A stretch of 15,703 nt of DNA from an uncultured Gammaproteobacteria bacterium (GCA_937926265.1 CALAZS010000146.1:1-15703), one strand, 5' to 3'; counted from the first letter of the stretch, positions 1-7,691 are shown. The notes: a model not told the origin generated them from the sequence alone. Numbers and translations: made by a program.

Positions 1-13
1 AGGAGAAAGATGT

Positions 14-1018
14 ATGGCTATTAAAGTAGGTATTAACGGTTTTGGTCGTATTGGTCGTATGGCATTCCGTGCTATCGCTCAAGATTTCAATGATGACATC
101 CAGGTTGTAGGTATCAATGACCTGCTGGATGCAGACTACCTTGCTTACATGCTTAAGTACGATTCTGTACACGGTAACTTCAAAGGTGATATTTCTGTTG
201 ACGGCAACAACCTTGTTGTTAATGGCAACACCATTCGTCTGACTGCAGAACGCGACCCTGCCAACCTGGGTTGGGGTGACATCGATGTTGACCTGGTTTT
301 GGAATGTACTGGTTTCTTCCTGACTGAAGAAACTTGTCAGAAACACATTGATGCAGGTGCAAAGAAAGTTGTTATGTCTGCGCCTTCCAAAGACGGCACG
401 CCAATGTTCGTTTATGGTGTTAACCATGAAACTTACGAAGGTCAGGCTATTGTTTCTGCAGCTTCCTGTACCACTAACTGTCTGGCGCCTGTTGCCAAAG
501 TTCTGCATGACAAATGGGGTATCAAGCGTGGTTTGATGACAACTGTTCACGCAGCTACTGCTACCCAGAAAACTGTTGATGGTCCTTCCATGAAAGACTG
601 GCGCGGTGGTCGCGGTATCCTGGAAAACATCATTCCTTCTTCAACCGGTGCTGCCAAAGCAGTAGGTGTTGTACTGCCAGAGCTGAACGGCAAACTGACT
701 GGTATGGCTTTCCGTGTTCCAACTTCAGACGTATCTGTTGTTGACCTGACAGTTGAGTTAAACAACGGCGCAAGCTATGACGACATCTGTGCAGCAATGA
801 AAGAAGCTTCTGAAACTCCAGGAATTGGTGACACCCTGGCATACACTGATGAAAAAGTTGTTTCCACTGACTTCCGTGGTTGTGGTTCTTCTTCCATCTT
901 TGATGCTGAAGCTGGTATTGCCCTGGATGATACTTTCGTTAAGATCGTTTCATGGTATGACAACGAGTATGGTTATACTTGTAATATGTTACGTTTCGCC
1001 AAGCACGTAGCTGGCTAA
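14..1018 (+). CDS. gap: Glyceraldehyde-3-phosphate dehydrogenase, type I
   Basis: Cytoplasmic glycolytic and gluconeogenic enzyme that converts glyceraldehyde-3-phosphate, phosphate and NAD(+) to 1,3-bisphosphoglycerate. The 334-residue product has the usual length. The N-terminal Rossmann motif GFGRIGR is followed by the IND segment typical of NAD-preferring enzymes. The catalytic cysteine is Cys152 in ASCTTNC, and the C-terminal WYDNEYGY signature is intact. AGGAG at bases 1-5 sits 8 bases before the ATG at 14; an out-of-frame ATG lies at 10. It is the first visible gene of a gap-pgk-pyk-fba cluster, and the window starts too close upstream to show its promoter or a preceding transketolase gene. 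NAD preference is inferred from the motif only; the family assignment is very secure. Confidence 0.98.
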   Translation: MAIKVGINGFGRIGRMAFRAIAQDFNDDIQVVGINDLLDADYLAYMLKYDSVHGNFKGDISVDGNNLVVNGNTIRLTAERDPANLGWGDIDVDLVLECTGFFLTEETCQKHIDAGAKKVVMSAPSKDGTPMFVYGVNHETYEGQAIVSAASCTTNCLAPVAKVLHDKWGIKRGLMTTVHAATATQKTVDGPSMKDWRGGRGILENIIPSSTGAAKAVGVVLPELNGKLTGMAFRVPTSDVSVVDLTVELNNGASYDDICAAMKEASETPGIGDTLAYTDEKVVSTDFRGCGSSSIFDAEAGIALDDTFVKIVSWYDNEYGYTCNMLRFAKHVAG

Positions 1019-1108
1019 GTTTTTAGCGTGTCTTTTTTCCGATAACGGCGTTTCATCCAAACAGTAACGCTTTGTTCTCGAAAAAAATACCTCTCTAAAA
1101 CATCTCGG

Positions 1109-1130
1109 ATCAAAACTATATAATTTTGAT
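1109..1130 (+). other. AT-rich inverted repeat downstream of gap
   Basis: ATCAAAA (1109-1115) and TTTTGAT (1124-1130) form a perfect 7-bp stem with an 8-base loop, CTATATAA. No T-run follows, so it is not a convincing intrinsic terminator. It could be an operator, a promoter-proximal dyad for pgk or chance in AT-rich DNA. No other clear gap terminator is visible before the repeat element that follows. Confidence 0.3.
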
Positions 1131-1142
1131 TCGGGAAAATGA

Positions 1143-1237
1143 TTCTGCGTTCCATGCAGAGGCTTCAGTCGACAGGGATGTCGACGGAGAGCGTACAAGG
1201 AAGTATTCACCGCGTCCTCTGCATGGAATTGCAGGAA
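1143..1237 (+). repeat. Structured intergenic repeat, copy 1 (GGA double hairpin)
   Basis: A perfect 13-bp outer stem (1150-1162 with 1216-1228) extends imperfectly outward (TTCTGC with GCAGGAA). It encloses two hairpins. Hairpin 1 is GTCGACA-GGGA-TGTCGAC (1168-1185), a perfect 7-bp stem. Hairpin 2 has AAGGAA (1197-1202) flanked by TAC/GTA, between GAGCG and CGCGT. Two further copies of the same architecture lie at 7692-7797 (minus) and 7823-7927 (plus). The outer stem differs in sequence between copies but stays paired. Together with flanking DNA it fills most of the 302-base gap-pgk spacer. No ORF is credible here. Confidence 0.85.
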
Positions 1238-1266
1238 CATTTTTCACTATCACAATAAGCAGAGGC

Positions 1267-1292
1267 TTTTGGTAAAAGCTGATTTACCAAAA
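1267..1292 (+). promoter_or_regulatory. Perfect 10-bp hairpin in the pgk leader
   Basis: TTTTGGTAAA (1267-1276) pairs exactly with TTTACCAAAA (1283-1292) around a 6-base loop AGCTGA. It ends 28 bases before the pgk ATG and 17 bases before its GGAG ribosome binding site. It is AT-rich with only a short TCTTTT after it, so termination is doubtful. It may be a leader hairpin that affects mRNA stability or translation, or a DNA dyad bound by a regulator. Confidence 0.5.
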
Positions 1293-1320
1293 TCTTTTGA
1301 AACATTAACGGAGTAACGAT

Positions 1321-2502
1321 ATGTCTTTCATCAAACTCACAGACCTTGATCTTGCCGGAAAACGCGTACTTATTCGCGCTGATCTTAATGTTCCTGTTAA
1401 AGACGGCAAAGTCACATCAGATGCTCGTATTACCGCTTCAATGCCAACCATGGAACATTGTGCAAAAGCCGGTGCGAAAGTTATGGTGATGTCTCACCGT
1501 GGTCGTCCTGAAGAAGGTGTGGTTGATGAAGAAAACTCAATGCAGCCAATTGCTGAAGACATGTCAGCAAAACTGGGTAAAGATGTTCGTCTGATTAAAG
1601 ACTACCTGGATAATGCACCTGAAGTTGCTGATGGCGAAATTGTTCTGTTTGAAAACGTCCGTTTCAATGCAGGTGAGAAAAAAGACAACGAAGACCTGGC
1701 TAAAAAATATGCCAGCCTTTGCGATATATTTGTGATGGACGCATTCGGTACAGCTCACCGTGCCCAGGCTTCCACCCATGGTGCCGGTAAATTTGCTCCT
1801 GTTGCCTGTGCCGGTCTGCTGCTTTCAGATGAGTTGGATAATCTTGCCAAAGCTCTGGCTGAACCAGCGCGTCCTATGGTTGCAATCGTCGGTGGTTCCA
1901 AAGTTTCTACCAAGCTTACAGTGCTTGAAGCATTGTCCGAAAAAGTTGACCAGTTGGTTGTAGGTGGTGGTATTGCCAATACATTCCTTAAAGCCATGGG
2001 CAACAATGTAGGTAAATCACTTTGTGAAGATGACCTGGTTGATACTGCCAAGGCACTTGTTGAAAAAATGAAAGAACGCGGCGCCAATATTCCTATTGCT
2101 GTTGATGTTGTTTGCGGTAAAGAGTTCAGTGAGACTGCAGAAGCCACTTTAAAAGATGCAGGTGATGTTGAAGATGACGACATGATTTTTGACATTGGTC
2201 CGAAATCTGCGCAGGAACTTGCTGAGATCATTGAAAAAGCAGGTACCGTTGTCTGGAATGGCCCGGTTGGTGTATTCGAATTTGACCAGTTTGGTGAAGG
2301 TACCAAAACTGTTTCAATGGCTATTGCCAATTCAAACTGTTTCTCCCTGGCTGGTGGTGGCGACACGATTGCAGCGATTCAGAAATACGATATCTATGAC
2401 AAGGTATCTTATATCTCTACTGCTGGCGGTGCTTTCCTTGAATACCTGGAAGGTAAAACACTTCCTGCTGTTGCAATGCTTGAAGAGAAAGCAAAAGGTT
2501 AA
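1321..2502 (+). CDS. pgk: Phosphoglycerate kinase
   Basis: Cytoplasmic enzyme transferring the acyl phosphate of 1,3-bisphosphoglycerate to ADP. The 393-residue protein is of normal bacterial length. The N-terminal substrate-binding half shows the RADLNVP signature (Asp21, Asn23), Arg36 in DARI, and SHRGRP (His59, Arg62). The C-terminal nucleotide half shows the VGGSKVSTK segment, NGPVGVFE and the GGGDT loop. GGAG at 1310-1313 precedes the ATG by 7 bases. It lies 302 bases after gap, an unusually long spacer that contains a structured repeat and a leader hairpin, so it may have its own promoter or post-transcriptional control. pyk follows after 75 bases. Confidence 0.98.
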   Translation: MSFIKLTDLDLAGKRVLIRADLNVPVKDGKVTSDARITASMPTMEHCAKAGAKVMVMSHRGRPEEGVVDEENSMQPIAEDMSAKLGKDVRLIKDYLDNAPEVADGEIVLFENVRFNAGEKKDNEDLAKKYASLCDIFVMDAFGTAHRAQASTHGAGKFAPVACAGLLLSDELDNLAKALAEPARPMVAIVGGSKVSTKLTVLEALSEKVDQLVVGGGIANTFLKAMGNNVGKSLCEDDLVDTAKALVEKMKERGANIPIAVDVVCGKEFSETAEATLKDAGDVEDDDMIFDIGPKSAQELAEIIEKAGTVVWNGPVGVFEFDQFGEGTKTVSMAIANSNCFSLAGGGDTIAAIQKYDIYDKVSYISTAGGAFLEYLEGKTLPAVAMLEEKAKG

Positions 2503-2524
2503 AACAGAGAGTCAATTTTTATTG

Positions 2525-2557
2525 CGGCTTTAGGCGAATTGCTTTTCGCCTAAGCCG
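2525..2557 (+). terminator. Stem-loop between pgk and pyk, weak or processing-type
   Basis: CGGCTT-T-AGGCGAA (2525-2538) pairs with TTCGCCTAAGCCG (2545-2557); one T is bulged. The stem has about 13 bp and is GC-rich, with a loop of about 6 bases. It is followed by TTAAAACA rather than a U-run, so full intrinsic termination is unlikely on either strand. A partial terminator, RNase processing site or 3'-end stabiliser that lowers pyk relative to pgk would fit its place inside the cluster. Confidence 0.5.
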
Positions 2558-2577
2558 TTAAAACAAATGGAAGACTT

Positions 2578-4035
2578 ATGCTAAGACGTACAAAAATACT
2601 GGCTACAATGGGACCCGCAACGGATGATCCCAAGATTATCGATGAATTAATTGCAGCCGGTGTTGATGTTGTCAGAATCAATTTATCCCACGGTAATCAC
2701 GAAGAACATAGTCATCGGGCTGAAACAGTTCGTAACCGCGCCAGGGCCAGCGGCAGACAGGTAGGTGTACTTGCCGACCTGCAAGGTCCAAAGATTCGTA
2801 TTGGCCGTTTTGTCGATGGTGTCATCGATCTCGAAAGAGATGCGCAGTTCACATTGAACATGGAGTTGGGTATCAACGACGGTGATGTCAATCAGGTTGG
2901 TGTAACCTATCCTACATTGGCAGATGATGTATCCCGTGGAGACACCTTGCTGCTTGATGATGGTGCTGTTGTTCTTTGGGTGTCCGAAGTAGATGGTCCA
3001 TTGATTCGCTGTAAAGTGGTTGTTGGCGGAAAATTATCAAACAATAAAGGTATCAATAAGCAGGGTGGTGGATTATCTGCGCCTGCATTAACTGACAAAG
3101 ATCGTGATGACATCAAGTTTGCTGCCAGTATTGATGCGGACTATGTCGCTGTTTCTTTTGTACAAAGAGCCGATGATGTTAATGAGGCACGTAGTCTGTT
3201 ACGTGAAGCGGGTGGTAACGGTCATATCGTTGCAAAAATTGAACGTGCTGAAGCATTGGATTTTATTGATGAAATTGTTGATGCTTCTGATGCTATCATG
3301 GTTGCCCGTGGTGACCTTGGCGTTGAAATCGGTGATGCCGAGCTTCCGGCAATTCAAAAGGAATTAATCAGTAAAGCCCGTTCCATGAATACCGTTGCAA
3401 TCACCGCGACGCAGATGATGCAGTCGATGATTGATAACCCTATTCCTACGCGTGCGGAAGTATTTGATGTTGCCAACGCCGTAATGGATGGTACTGATGC
3501 AGTAATGCTTTCAGCTGAAACAGCCGCAGGACATTTCCCTGTGAAAGCCGTTGAAGCAATGGACCGTGTTTGCCTGGAAGCTGAAAAAACCCGAACCGTA
3601 CGTGAATCAGACCACCGTTTACATACTATTTTCGGGCGTGTTGATGAGGCCATTGCGATGGCAACAATGTACACGGCCAACCATCTTGGTGTTTCTGCTA
3701 TTGCTGCCTTGACTGAGTCAGGGTCCACGCCAAAATGGATGTCGCGTATTTCTTCAGGTATCCCTATTTATGCCATGACTTCTCAGGTTGGAACCCGTCG
3801 TAAAGTAACACTTTACCGTGGTGTTTATCCTGTGAGTTTTGATGTGACCGGGATGAACAGCCAAAAAGCCAATGAAGAAGTTATCGAAGAGCTCCAGCGC
3901 CGGGGAGCGGTAAGAAATGGCGACCTGGTAATTATTACCAAGGGTGATTTGAATGGTGTCCAGGGTGGCACCAATGTAATGAAAATTTTAAGGGTAGGTG
4001 AGCATGTCCTGCCCGGTTTAACCGTAACAGACTGA
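2578..4035 (+). CDS. pyk: Pyruvate kinase
   Basis: Cytoplasmic enzyme converting phosphoenolpyruvate and ADP to pyruvate and ATP. The 485-residue length fits the family. The N-terminus RRTKILATMGPA and VVRINLSHG are the usual start of the TIM barrel. HIVAKIERAEAL is the catalytic-lysine signature, followed by VARGDLGVEIG and TATQMMQSM. The C-terminal allosteric domain ends in GVQGGTNVMKILRV. TGGAAG lies just upstream of the ATG. Its place between pgk and fba is a known gammaproteobacterial arrangement. I cannot tell from sequence which effector (AMP, sugar phosphate) controls it, so I give the generic symbol. Confidence 0.97.
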   Translation: MLRRTKILATMGPATDDPKIIDELIAAGVDVVRINLSHGNHEEHSHRAETVRNRARASGRQVGVLADLQGPKIRIGRFVDGVIDLERDAQFTLNMELGINDGDVNQVGVTYPTLADDVSRGDTLLLDDGAVVLWVSEVDGPLIRCKVVVGGKLSNNKGINKQGGGLSAPALTDKDRDDIKFAASIDADYVAVSFVQRADDVNEARSLLREAGGNGHIVAKIERAEALDFIDEIVDASDAIMVARGDLGVEIGDAELPAIQKELISKARSMNTVAITATQMMQSMIDNPIPTRAEVFDVANAVMDGTDAVMLSAETAAGHFPVKAVEAMDRVCLEAEKTRTVRESDHRLHTIFGRVDEAIAMATMYTANHLGVSAIAALTESGSTPKWMSRISSGIPIYAMTSQVGTRRKVTLYRGVYPVSFDVTGMNSQKANEEVIEELQRRGAVRNGDLVIITKGDLNGVQGGTNVMKILRVGEHVLPGLTVTD

Positions 4036-4066
4036 ATAAACTTTAATTCATAGTAAGGAGAACAAC

Positions 4067-5104
4067 ATGGCACTTATTTCCATGCGTCAATTACTCGATT
4101 ATGCGGCAGAAAATGATTTTGGTATGCCAGCATTCAACGTTAACAACATGGAACAGGTTCACTCCATCATGCAGGCTGCTGATGCGGTTGATTCACCTGT
4201 TATTATGCAGGGTTCTGCCGGTGCACGTTCCTATGCAGGCGAACCGTTCCTGCGTCACCTGATCTCAGCGGCTATCGAAATGTACCCGCACATTCCTATT
4301 GTTATGCACCAGGATCATGGTTCTGAACCAGCAGTTTGTCTGCGTTCCATTCAATCAGGTTTCAGTTCCGTCATGATGGACGGTTCATTAATGCCGGATA
4401 TGAAAACGCCTTCAACTTATGAATATAACGTTGAAGTAACCAGGCAGGTAGTTGAAATGGCTCATGCTGGTGGTGTTTCTGTTGAAGGTGAACTGGGTTG
4501 TCTTGGTTCTCTTGAAACCGGTGAAATGGGTGAAGAAGACGGTCACGGTGCTGAAGGTAAACTGGACATGGATCAGTTGCTGACAGGTGTTGAAGAAGCT
4601 GCTGACTTCGTCGAAAAAACCGGTGTTGATGCACTGGCTATTGCTATCGGTACTTCACACGGTGCTTATAAATTCACCAAAGAACCAACGGGTGAAATTC
4701 TGCGTATTGACCGTATCAAAGAAATCCACGAACGTATTCCTAACACTCACCTGGTTATGCACGGTTCTTCTTCAGTTCCTCAGGACTGGTTGGAAATCAT
4801 TAACTCTCATGGTGGTGACATGGGTCAAACCTATGGTGTACCAGTAGAAGAAATCGTTGAAGGTATTAAGCACGGTGTTCGTAAAGTAAACATTGATACT
4901 GACCTGCGTATGGCGTCTACCGGTTCTATCCGTAAACACCTGATTGACAATCCATCTAACTTTGATCCACGTAAATTCCTGAAAGAATCTACCAAGGGTA
5001 TGATGGAAATCTGTAAAGCACGTTACGAAGCATTTGGCTGTGCTGGACATGCATCAAAAATTACAGCTAATAGTCTGGAAACCATGGTTGATTTTTATAA
5101 ATAA
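4067..5104 (+). CDS. fba: Fructose-bisphosphate aldolase, class II (CbbA-like)
   Basis: Zinc-dependent aldolase that interconverts fructose-1,6-bisphosphate with dihydroxyacetone phosphate and glyceraldehyde-3-phosphate; it may also act on sedoheptulose bisphosphate. The 345-residue protein shows the barrel start NDFGMPAFNVNN, HQDHG with Asp83 and His84, VEGELG with Glu142, metal-ligand candidates His198 (TSHGAYK) and His232 (VMHGSS), and VNIDTDLR near 274-281. These details match the subgroup often annotated as the Calvin-cycle subtype. A strong AAGGAG lies about 8 bases before the ATG, and pyk ends 31 bases upstream, so co-transcription is likely. The cluster ends in the terminator at 5124-5158. 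Confidence 0.96.
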   Translation: MALISMRQLLDYAAENDFGMPAFNVNNMEQVHSIMQAADAVDSPVIMQGSAGARSYAGEPFLRHLISAAIEMYPHIPIVMHQDHGSEPAVCLRSIQSGFSSVMMDGSLMPDMKTPSTYEYNVEVTRQVVEMAHAGGVSVEGELGCLGSLETGEMGEEDGHGAEGKLDMDQLLTGVEEAADFVEKTGVDALAIAIGTSHGAYKFTKEPTGEILRIDRIKEIHERIPNTHLVMHGSSSVPQDWLEIINSHGGDMGQTYGVPVEEIVEGIKHGVRKVNIDTDLRMASTGSIRKHLIDNPSNFDPRKFLKESTKGMMEICKARYEAFGCAGHASKITANSLETMVDFYK

Positions 5105-5123
5105 TCAACGGTTTCATTGACCT

Positions 5124-5158
5124 AAAAAAACGCCACCTTTTACGTGGCGTTTTTTTTT
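5124..5158 (+). terminator. Intrinsic terminator after fba
   Basis: A perfect 6-bp GC-rich stem, CGCCAC (5131-5136) with GTGGCG (5144-5149), has a 7-base loop. It is preceded by seven A (5124-5130) and followed by nine T (5150-5158). The A and T runs extend the stem, and the structure could also terminate on the minus strand. It marks the 3' end of the gap-pgk-pyk-fba transcript and separates it from nhaA. Confidence 0.92.
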
Positions 5159-5216
5159 GGTCAAAATCAAAGAAAAAAAATAAATTTATAAAGCAAAGAA
5201 TCCGTTTTTTTAGAAA

Positions 5217-5236
5217 TTATAAAAATACTTTTATAA
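5217..5236 (+). promoter_or_regulatory. AT-rich inverted repeat upstream of nhaA
   Basis: TTATAAAA (5217-5224) and TTTTATAA (5229-5236) form an 8-bp perfect dyad with a 4-base centre, ending 17 bases before the preferred nhaA start at 5254. It could be an operator, part of a promoter -10 region or a weak leader hairpin. The surrounding stretch 5160-5240 is very AT-rich, so chance is possible. Confidence 0.35.
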
Positions 5237-5253
5237 CACTAGTGGAAACGAAC

Positions 5254-6492
5254 ATGTCCGAGACATCAAAAAAGAAATTCTTGATTTCACGCTGGTTACA
5301 GGATTTTATGAAACTGGACTCTTCCAGCGGAATCATGTTGGTGTTCTCGGCTGCCTTGGCGATGATTCTTGTTAACTCGCAGCTTGGTTGGATATACAAC
5401 AGTCTGCTGGAAACGTCGGTCGAAGTTCGGGTCGGGGCACTGTATATTTCCAAGCCGTTACTTCTATGGATTAACGATGGCTTGATGGCAGTTTTCTTTT
5501 TGCTTATCGGTCTTGAGGTAAAGCGTGAAGTGCTTGAAGGTGAACTTTCAAGTTTTGATCAAATTGTTTTACCTGGTTTGGGGGCTATCGGTGGCATGCT
5601 GGTGCCTGCATTGATTTACATTGGTTTAAATCAAGGCGATGAAATAGCGCTGAACGGTTGGGCTATTCCAGCTGCTACTGACATTGCATTTGCCCTGGGT
5701 ATTTTGGCACTACTGGGAAGCAGGGTTCCGGTTTCTCTTCGTGTGTTCTTGATGGCGCTGGCTATTTTTGATGATCTTGGTGCGATAGTTATCATTGCCA
5801 TTTACTATACGGCTGATCTATCAACTGCCAGTCTGGTTATTGCGCTGATAGCAACATCTGCTCTAATTGCCTTGAATTTGTTCGGTGTTACCCGGGTCAG
5901 TATTTACGTGCTTGTTGGAGCTGTACTCTGGTTGGCAGTACTCAAATCTGGTGTGCATGCCACGCTTGCAGGCGTGGTGCTGGGTCTGGCAATTCCGCTT
6001 AAAAACAGGAAAAAACCTGAATACTCTCCATTGCGGGATATGGAACGTGGTCTGCATTCCTGGGTGGCTTTTTTTATTATCCCTGTTTTTGCATTTGCCA
6101 ATGCAGGCGTTTCACTCGAGGGCATGTCTTTGGACATGATACTTGAACCTATTCCTCTTGGAATTGCTGCAGGGCTTTTTATCGGAAAACAGGTTGGTAT
6201 TATGTTTTTCTGCGGCCTGGCCATCTGGCTGGGATGGGCAAGGCTGCCTAATGGAGCTTCATGGGCCGGTTTCTATGGTATTGCCATTCTGGCGGGTATT
6301 GGTTTTACCATGAGTTTATTGATTGCTTCCCTTGCTTTTGAACATACCGGTTCGGGTGATACAGTATCCTCTGACAGGCTGGGTATTATTGTCGGGTCGA
6401 CGTTTTCTGCAGTCTTGGGATACCTGGTGTTACGGTTCTTTAATCCATTGAAGTCCCCGGTAAAGTCCTCAGCTGAAATTAAAGCAGGTTAA
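5254..6492 (+). CDS. nhaA: Na(+)/H(+) antiporter NhaA
   Basis: Inner-membrane antiporter that expels Na(+) or Li(+) in exchange for protons, for pH and salt homeostasis. The sequence is strongly hydrophobic with about a dozen membrane segments. Key positions match those of the E. coli protein: ATDIAFALG with Asp143 (E. coli Asp133), FDDLGA with Asp173-Asp174 (E. coli Asp163-Asp164, the ion-binding pair) and GKQVGI with Lys312 (E. coli Lys300). I chose ATG at 5254, giving 412 residues, because TGGAA lies at a suitable distance; an in-frame GTG at 5242 would add four residues but has no ribosome binding site. The 3' end overlaps the convergent srkA by 14 bases. Confidence 0.96.
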   Translation: MSETSKKKFLISRWLQDFMKLDSSSGIMLVFSAALAMILVNSQLGWIYNSLLETSVEVRVGALYISKPLLLWINDGLMAVFFLLIGLEVKREVLEGELSSFDQIVLPGLGAIGGMLVPALIYIGLNQGDEIALNGWAIPAATDIAFALGILALLGSRVPVSLRVFLMALAIFDDLGAIVIIAIYYTADLSTASLVIALIATSALIALNLFGVTRVSIYVLVGAVLWLAVLKSGVHATLAGVVLGLAIPLKNRKKPEYSPLRDMERGLHSWVAFFIIPVFAFANAGVSLEGMSLDMILEPIPLGIAAGLFIGKQVGIMFFCGLAIWLGWARLPNGASWAGFYGIAILAGIGFTMSLLIASLAFEHTGSGDTVSSDRLGIIVGSTFSAVLGYLVLRFFNPLKSPVKSSAEIKAG

Positions 6493-7429
6493 GCTGGTCC
6501 TCTATGTTTCTGATGTGCTCCTCCCAGTAGGCAGCATTGCCGAACCAGGTAAAAGCCTGGGGAAACGCGGGATCATTCCAGCGTTTTGCAAGCCACACGG
6601 CATAGTGAATCAATCGTAGCGTTCTTAAAGGTTCAATCAATGCTATTTCTGCCTGGTCAAAAGGCCGGAACATCTCATATCCCTCAAGTAAATATTCCAG
6701 TTGCCGTTGCATTTCAAACTGTTCACCTGAAAGCAGCATCCACAAATCCTGAATGGCAGGTCCGTTTCTGCAGTCGTCCATGTCAACGAAATGCGGGCCA
6801 TCATCGGACCAGAGAATATTTCCGGGGTGACAGTCACCATGTAACCTGATTATGCGTGGTGAAACAGATTCAAAGGCTTCTTCTATTTTACCCAGCACTT
6901 CAGAGGTAAGTTGCCGGTAACTGTCTTTCAGATAAGAAGGGAATTGCTCTGAAGCTGTTAACCATTCAACCTGATCATAACCAAAAGTGTTTACATTGAT
7001 AGCAGGGCGGGAGTTAAAACGGGAAGCGCTGCCTAATAGATGAATACGGCCAATGAACCTGCCAATCCAGCGAAGGTTGTCAGGGTTATCAAGTTCGGGC
7101 CAGCGACCACCTGAGCGTTTAAATAATGCAAAACGAAATCCTTCAAATTCAAACAGGCTAATACCTTTGATATTGATTGGTGCAATGACCGGAATTTCTT
7201 CGTTTGCGAGTGAATTGCTGAACTGATGCTCTTCAAGAATCTGTTCATCACTCCAGCGCTTTGGACGGTAAAACTTGGCGATTAAAGGCGGCTGGTCATT
7301 TAGACCAATTTGAATGACACGGTTTTCATAACTATTAAGGTTGAACAGGCTGCCGCTGACTTCAAAGCCGGTGCTTTCAACAGCATCGAGAATCAGGTCA
7401 GGTGATAAATTCTCGTAAGGGTGAGTCAT
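6479..7429 (-). CDS. srkA: Stress response kinase A (SrkA/YihE/RdoA family)
   Basis: Cytoplasmic Ser/Thr protein kinase of the APH/choline-kinase fold, known in E. coli for protecting stressed cells. The 316-residue protein is close to the family length. Visible features are the ATP-lysine candidate Lys52 in LIAKFYRP, the catalytic loop RLHGDCHPGN with Asp199 and Asn204, and the metal-binding FVDMDD with Asp216, followed by GPAIQDLWMLLSG, which is diagnostic for this family. Its ATG overlaps the glutaredoxin stop codon in ATGA, so the two are translationally coupled. In E. coli the gene is paired with dsbA; here the redox partner is a glutaredoxin. The 3' end overlaps nhaA by 14 bases, and no terminator is visible between them. 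Confidence 0.94.
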   Translation of the reverse strand: MTHPYENLSPDLILDAVESTGFEVSGSLFNLNSYENRVIQIGLNDQPPLIAKFYRPKRWSDEQILEEHQFSNSLANEEIPVIAPINIKGISLFEFEGFRFALFKRSGGRWPELDNPDNLRWIGRFIGRIHLLGSASRFNSRPAINVNTFGYDQVEWLTASEQFPSYLKDSYRQLTSEVLGKIEEAFESVSPRIIRLHGDCHPGNILWSDDGPHFVDMDDCRNGPAIQDLWMLLSGEQFEMQRQLEYLLEGYEMFRPFDQAEIALIEPLRTLRLIHYAVWLAKRWNDPAFPQAFTWFGNAAYWEEHIRNIEDQLNLL

Positions 7430-7680
7430 TCTATAAGCTGCTTCTTTTTTAATGCATGTTCAAGTTTTTTGGGCTGAAAACCATCTACTCGAATATCACC
7501 AATCATGGTAACCGGCACACCCCTGGCACCAAGCCTGTGAAATTCTTTAAATGCTCTCTGGTTTTGCTCCACATTGAATTCAACAAACCTGACGTTATGC
7601 TTTTGCAGATAGGTTTTTGCCTGTTTGCAGTTTGGGCATTTGTTGGATGTATAGATTGTAACTTTGGTCGTTTTATTCAT
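7426..7680 (-). CDS. Small glutaredoxin-like protein
   Basis: An 84-residue thioredoxin-fold protein likely to reduce disulfides or glutathione mixed disulfides in the cytoplasm. It shows the first strand KVTIYTSN, the active site CPNC (Cys15, Cys18), and the cis-proline motif GVPVT (Pro56) followed by GDIRVDGF, which is typical of glutaredoxins and NrdH-type redoxins. The Asn between Pro and Cys is less common than Tyr or Phe. GAGG lies about 8 bases before the ATG. It is the first gene of a two-gene unit with srkA (4-base ATGA overlap), which suggests a shared role in redox or protein-damage stress. The exact electron donor cannot be told from sequence. Confidence 0.88.
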   Translation of the reverse strand: MNKTTKVTIYTSNKCPNCKQAKTYLQKHNVRFVEFNVEQNQRAFKEFHRLGARGVPVTMIGDIRVDGFQPKKLEHALKKKQLIE

Positions 7681-7691
7681 TAAACCTCGCT

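Noticed and set aside
1143..1237. CRISPR array or integron attC site as an explanation of the structured repeat
   Set aside because: Copies are single, widely spaced and in both orientations, with no spacer-repeat periodicity, no integrase and no cassette genes.
1755..2366. 203-codon open frame on the minus strand within pgk
   Set aside because: It lies wholly antisense to a clearly conserved pgk, has a low-complexity Ser/Thr/Pro-rich translation and no ribosome binding site; a shadow of codon use.
3354..3728. 124-codon open frame on the minus strand within pyk
   Set aside because: Antisense to conserved pyruvate kinase sequence and with no recognisable protein features.
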